Source of the DNA: DATBFX01 sp034667245
GTDB taxonomy: Bacteria; Chloroflexota; Chloroflexia; Thermomicrobiales; UBA6265
Direction: 5' to 3'
Length of the DNA: 7,488 nt
Assembly: GCA_034667245.1 (NCBI GenBank)
Contig: JAXDKI010000486.1
Coordinates: forward strand, 1 to 7,488
The notes under the pieces were generated by a model. That model ran no database searches and was not told where the DNA came from. It saw nothing but the letters and a program-made list of their open reading frames with translations. A program made the position numbers and the translations under genes. Positions within the stretch are counted from its first letter, which is position 1. The number at the start of each line of letters is the position of its first letter. Below, one piece after another: positions 6,560-7,488 of the stretch.

Positions 6560-6671
6560 GACCAATCACGCGGTCACACGAGAAAGGAGCGCTCCGGATT
6601 GATCAGCTCTCATCAACCGTCGAGTTCAATCTGATTCCTGACCGAACCGACACCGTAAAAGGAGCCAACGC

Positions 6672-6713
6672 ATGACAACATCGAACTCCGCTCCGTCCGT
6701 TTCGCACCGCACC
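6672..6713 (+). repeat. Leader repeat, copy 2
   Basis: Partner of 2941-2982. SRRT of copy 1 is SHRT here, and the following text diverges with a small length change, so the Tat-like core of copy 1 is missing and the frame runs directly to Met 6732. Confidence 0.75.
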
Positions 6714-7229
6714 CCTCGCCGAGGTGTCCTGATGGTTCACCGGCTCATCCCCGCGCTGCTGCTGGTGCTCGCGCTGGTGGCGCTCCCTTTCACCGCGGTC
6801 GCGGCGGACGACGGCACCGACGTCCCCATGTTCCGCGGCAACCCGGCCCACACCGGCGAGATGCCGGGGCCGGGACCGGATCCCGATCGGCCCATCGCGG
6901 AACGCTGGTCGTTCACCGCGGGCGGGCCCGTGAACGGCTCCCCGGCGGTGGTGGACGGCGTCGTCTACGTGGGTAGTCTTGATGGCGACGTCTACGCCAT
7001 CGACGCCGCCAGCGGGGAGCAGCGTTGGTTGTTCCACGCGGGTCCGCGGGTGAAAGCCTCCCCGGCGGTCGTCGATGACGTCGTCTACATGGGCAGCTGG
7101 GATCACAACCTCTACGCCCTCGACGCTGCCAGCGGGGAACATCGCTGGTCGTTCGCCACGGGCGATGCGGTGACCTCCTCCCCGGCCGTGGTGGATGGCG
7201 TCATCTACTTCGGGGGTGAGGATGCCTAG
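6672..7229 (+). CDS. Short secreted PQQ-like repeat protein ending at a premature amber codon
   Basis: 185 residues from ATG 6672, which has AAAAGGAG (6657-6664) 7 bases upstream. A second in-frame start at 6732 (residue 21) has a weak GAGG-type site but opens the hydrophobic signal core itself (LIPALLLVLALVALPF, then TAVAADD). The first 14 codons match the leader at 2941. RRGVL just before the core could serve as a twin-arginine motif. The mature part opens VPMFRGNPAHTG, like WPMYRGDPARTG in the large propeller, then has PQQ-like blades with tryptophans at 79, 119 and 159. Only about two and a half blades are present, against seven or eight needed to close a typical propeller. The last strand GGEDA is cut by TAG at 7227, although coding continues (VYALE) to TAA 7287. 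Whether the product folds alone is doubtful; it may be a remnant or may oligomerise. Confidence 0.8.
   Translation: MTTSNSAPSVSHRTPRRGVLMVHRLIPALLLVLALVALPFTAVAADDGTDVPMFRGNPAHTGEMPGPGPDPDRPIAERWSFTAGGPVNGSPAVVDGVVYVGSLDGDVYAIDAASGEQRWLFHAGPRVKASPAVVDDVVYMGSWDHNLYALDAASGEHRWSFATGDAVTSSPAVVDGVIYFGGEDA
6936..7226 (+). repeat. 120-base tandem repeat encoding PQQ-like blades
   Basis: Units begin at 6936, 7056 and 7176, exactly 120 bases (40 codons) apart. Units 1 and 2 share about 88 of 120 bases by hand count; unit 3 is partial and ends at the amber codon. The unit starts with Ser-Pro-Ala-Val-Val-Asp and ends with Arg-Trp plus a short turn. This agrees with blade duplication inside the gene. 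Confidence 0.85.
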
Positions 7230-7289
7230 GTCTACGCGCTGGAATCGCCCCCCGCGGGCACGCCGGGAACCGCCACCCCGACGACCTAA
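7230..7289 (+). pseudogene. Detached 3' end of the short PQQ-like gene, after the amber stop
   Basis: In the same frame as the preceding gene, the 19 codons after TAG read VYALESPP and then AGTPGTATPTT before TAA 7287. VYALE completes the blade strand (compare VYAID and LYALD in the two earlier blades), and the Ala-Thr-Pro tail is the usual ending for neighbouring proteins. A single base change therefore split one reading frame. Confidence 0.8.
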
Positions 7290-7329
7290 CGACCGCCGTC
7301 ACCGATCAGCACGACGCGGCCTCGATCCA

Positions 7330-7434
7330 GCAAAGGAGCCCCCCGATGCACCGCATGATCATCCGTGCGCCGTTCGTCCTCGCCGCCGTCCTCTCCGTCC
7401 TCGCGCTCGTCGCCGCTCCCGTCGCCGCGCGCAC
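7330..7434 (+). repeat. Ribosome-binding site plus signal-peptide cassette, copy 2
   Basis: Near-perfect partner of 2244-2348, placed 41 bases after the TAA that ends the short PQQ-like frame. Confidence 0.95.
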
Positions 7435-7488
7435 CACCCACTTTTCGTTCACCTACGACGTGACCGACGAACCCGACACCTCGTGCGG
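7346..7488 (+). CDS. Start of a paralogue of the 184-aa secreted protein (3' end outside window)
   Basis: ATG 7346 follows AAAGGAG (7332-7338). The first 29 residues equal those of the protein at 2260 except for Ile in place of Val at residue 6, giving the same Sec signal peptide with cleavage after PVAA. The mature part visible here (RTTHFSFTYDVTDEPDTSC) is clearly different from RTTTFSETFDFTFTEAPC but keeps the length and the cysteine near residue 46, so it is likely the same fold with faster divergence outside the signal. Function unknown. It probably follows the short PQQ-like gene in one transcript, with a 56-base spacer from that gene's original TAA and no hairpin seen between them. Confidence 0.85.
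   Translation, partial: MHRMIIRAPFVLAAVLSVLALVAAPVAARTTHFSFTYDVTDEPDTSC

Larger units (their letters stand above)
6357..6671. other. Non-coding stretch before the short PQQ-like gene
   Basis: It holds a strong hairpin (6383-6420), copy B of the repeat element (6420-6559), a 6-bp inverted repeat GTGACC/GGTCAC (6558-6563 with 6572-6577), and a less GC-rich section (about 6595-6660) where a promoter could lie, although no convincing -35/-10 pair was found. Short open frames on both strands have no support as genes. Confidence 0.6.

Noticed and set aside
6374..6605. Two TGATCA sites (6374-6379 and 6600-6605) as a possible operator pair
   Set aside because: Six-base palindromes with no extended shared flanks; chance occurrence is likely.
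7227..7229. Amber codon recoded as selenocysteine, pyrrolysine or under a changed genetic code
   Set aside because: TAG is not the selenocysteine codon, no Pyl genes or suppressor tRNA are in the window, and the tiny ORF at 6267 also ends at TAG. A mutation is simpler, although readthrough is not excluded.

Overview
This is a GC-rich window (third codon positions 80-100% G/C where sampled) in which every convincing gene lies on the + strand and encodes an exported protein. Signal peptides running into an AQDAT-type mature start, and Ala-Thr-Pro-rich C-terminal tails (ATPAAATPTA, ATPAATPTS, GTATPTT), recur across unrelated folds. From general knowledge this style suggests Thermomicrobiales or related Chloroflexota. 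That placement is an inference from protein style; no marker gene is present.

Layout: (1) the 3' end of a small beta-rich protein of a lineage-typical family (3-449); (2) a secreted type-B carboxylesterase with a complete Ser-Glu-His triad (558-2201); (3) a secreted protein of unknown function (2260-2814); (4) a secreted NTF2/SnoaL-like protein (start 3070, or 2941 with an extra Tat-like leader); a 450-base non-coding stretch with a terminator-like hairpin and a repeat element; (5) a double beta-propeller, with eight PQQ-like blades joined to six NHL repeats (4165-6270); a tiny ORF overlapping its stop (6267-6356); a 16-bp hairpin and the second copy of the repeat element; (6) a short PQQ-like repeat protein cut by an in-frame amber codon 19 codons before its natural end (6672-7229, tail to 7289); (7) the start of a paralogue of gene 3 (7346 onward, cut by the window edge).

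The main theme is reuse of modules. The ribosome-binding site plus signal peptide of gene 3 recurs almost unchanged before gene 7 (104/105 bases). The leader of gene 4 recurs at the start of gene 6. A 140-base non-coding element (about 74% identical, no gaps) lies 210-250 bases upstream of both PQQ-propeller genes. Inside gene 5, codon bias changes sharply at the PQQ/NHL junction, as expected for a fusion of parts with different histories. The window looks like an accessory cluster for exported proteins assembled by duplication and exchange of 5' modules. It does not look like a metabolic operon, and no defence or mobile-element machinery was seen. Hairpins at 3736-3768 and 6383-6420 probably separate transcription units: genes 1-4, gene 5 with the tiny ORF, and genes 6-7.
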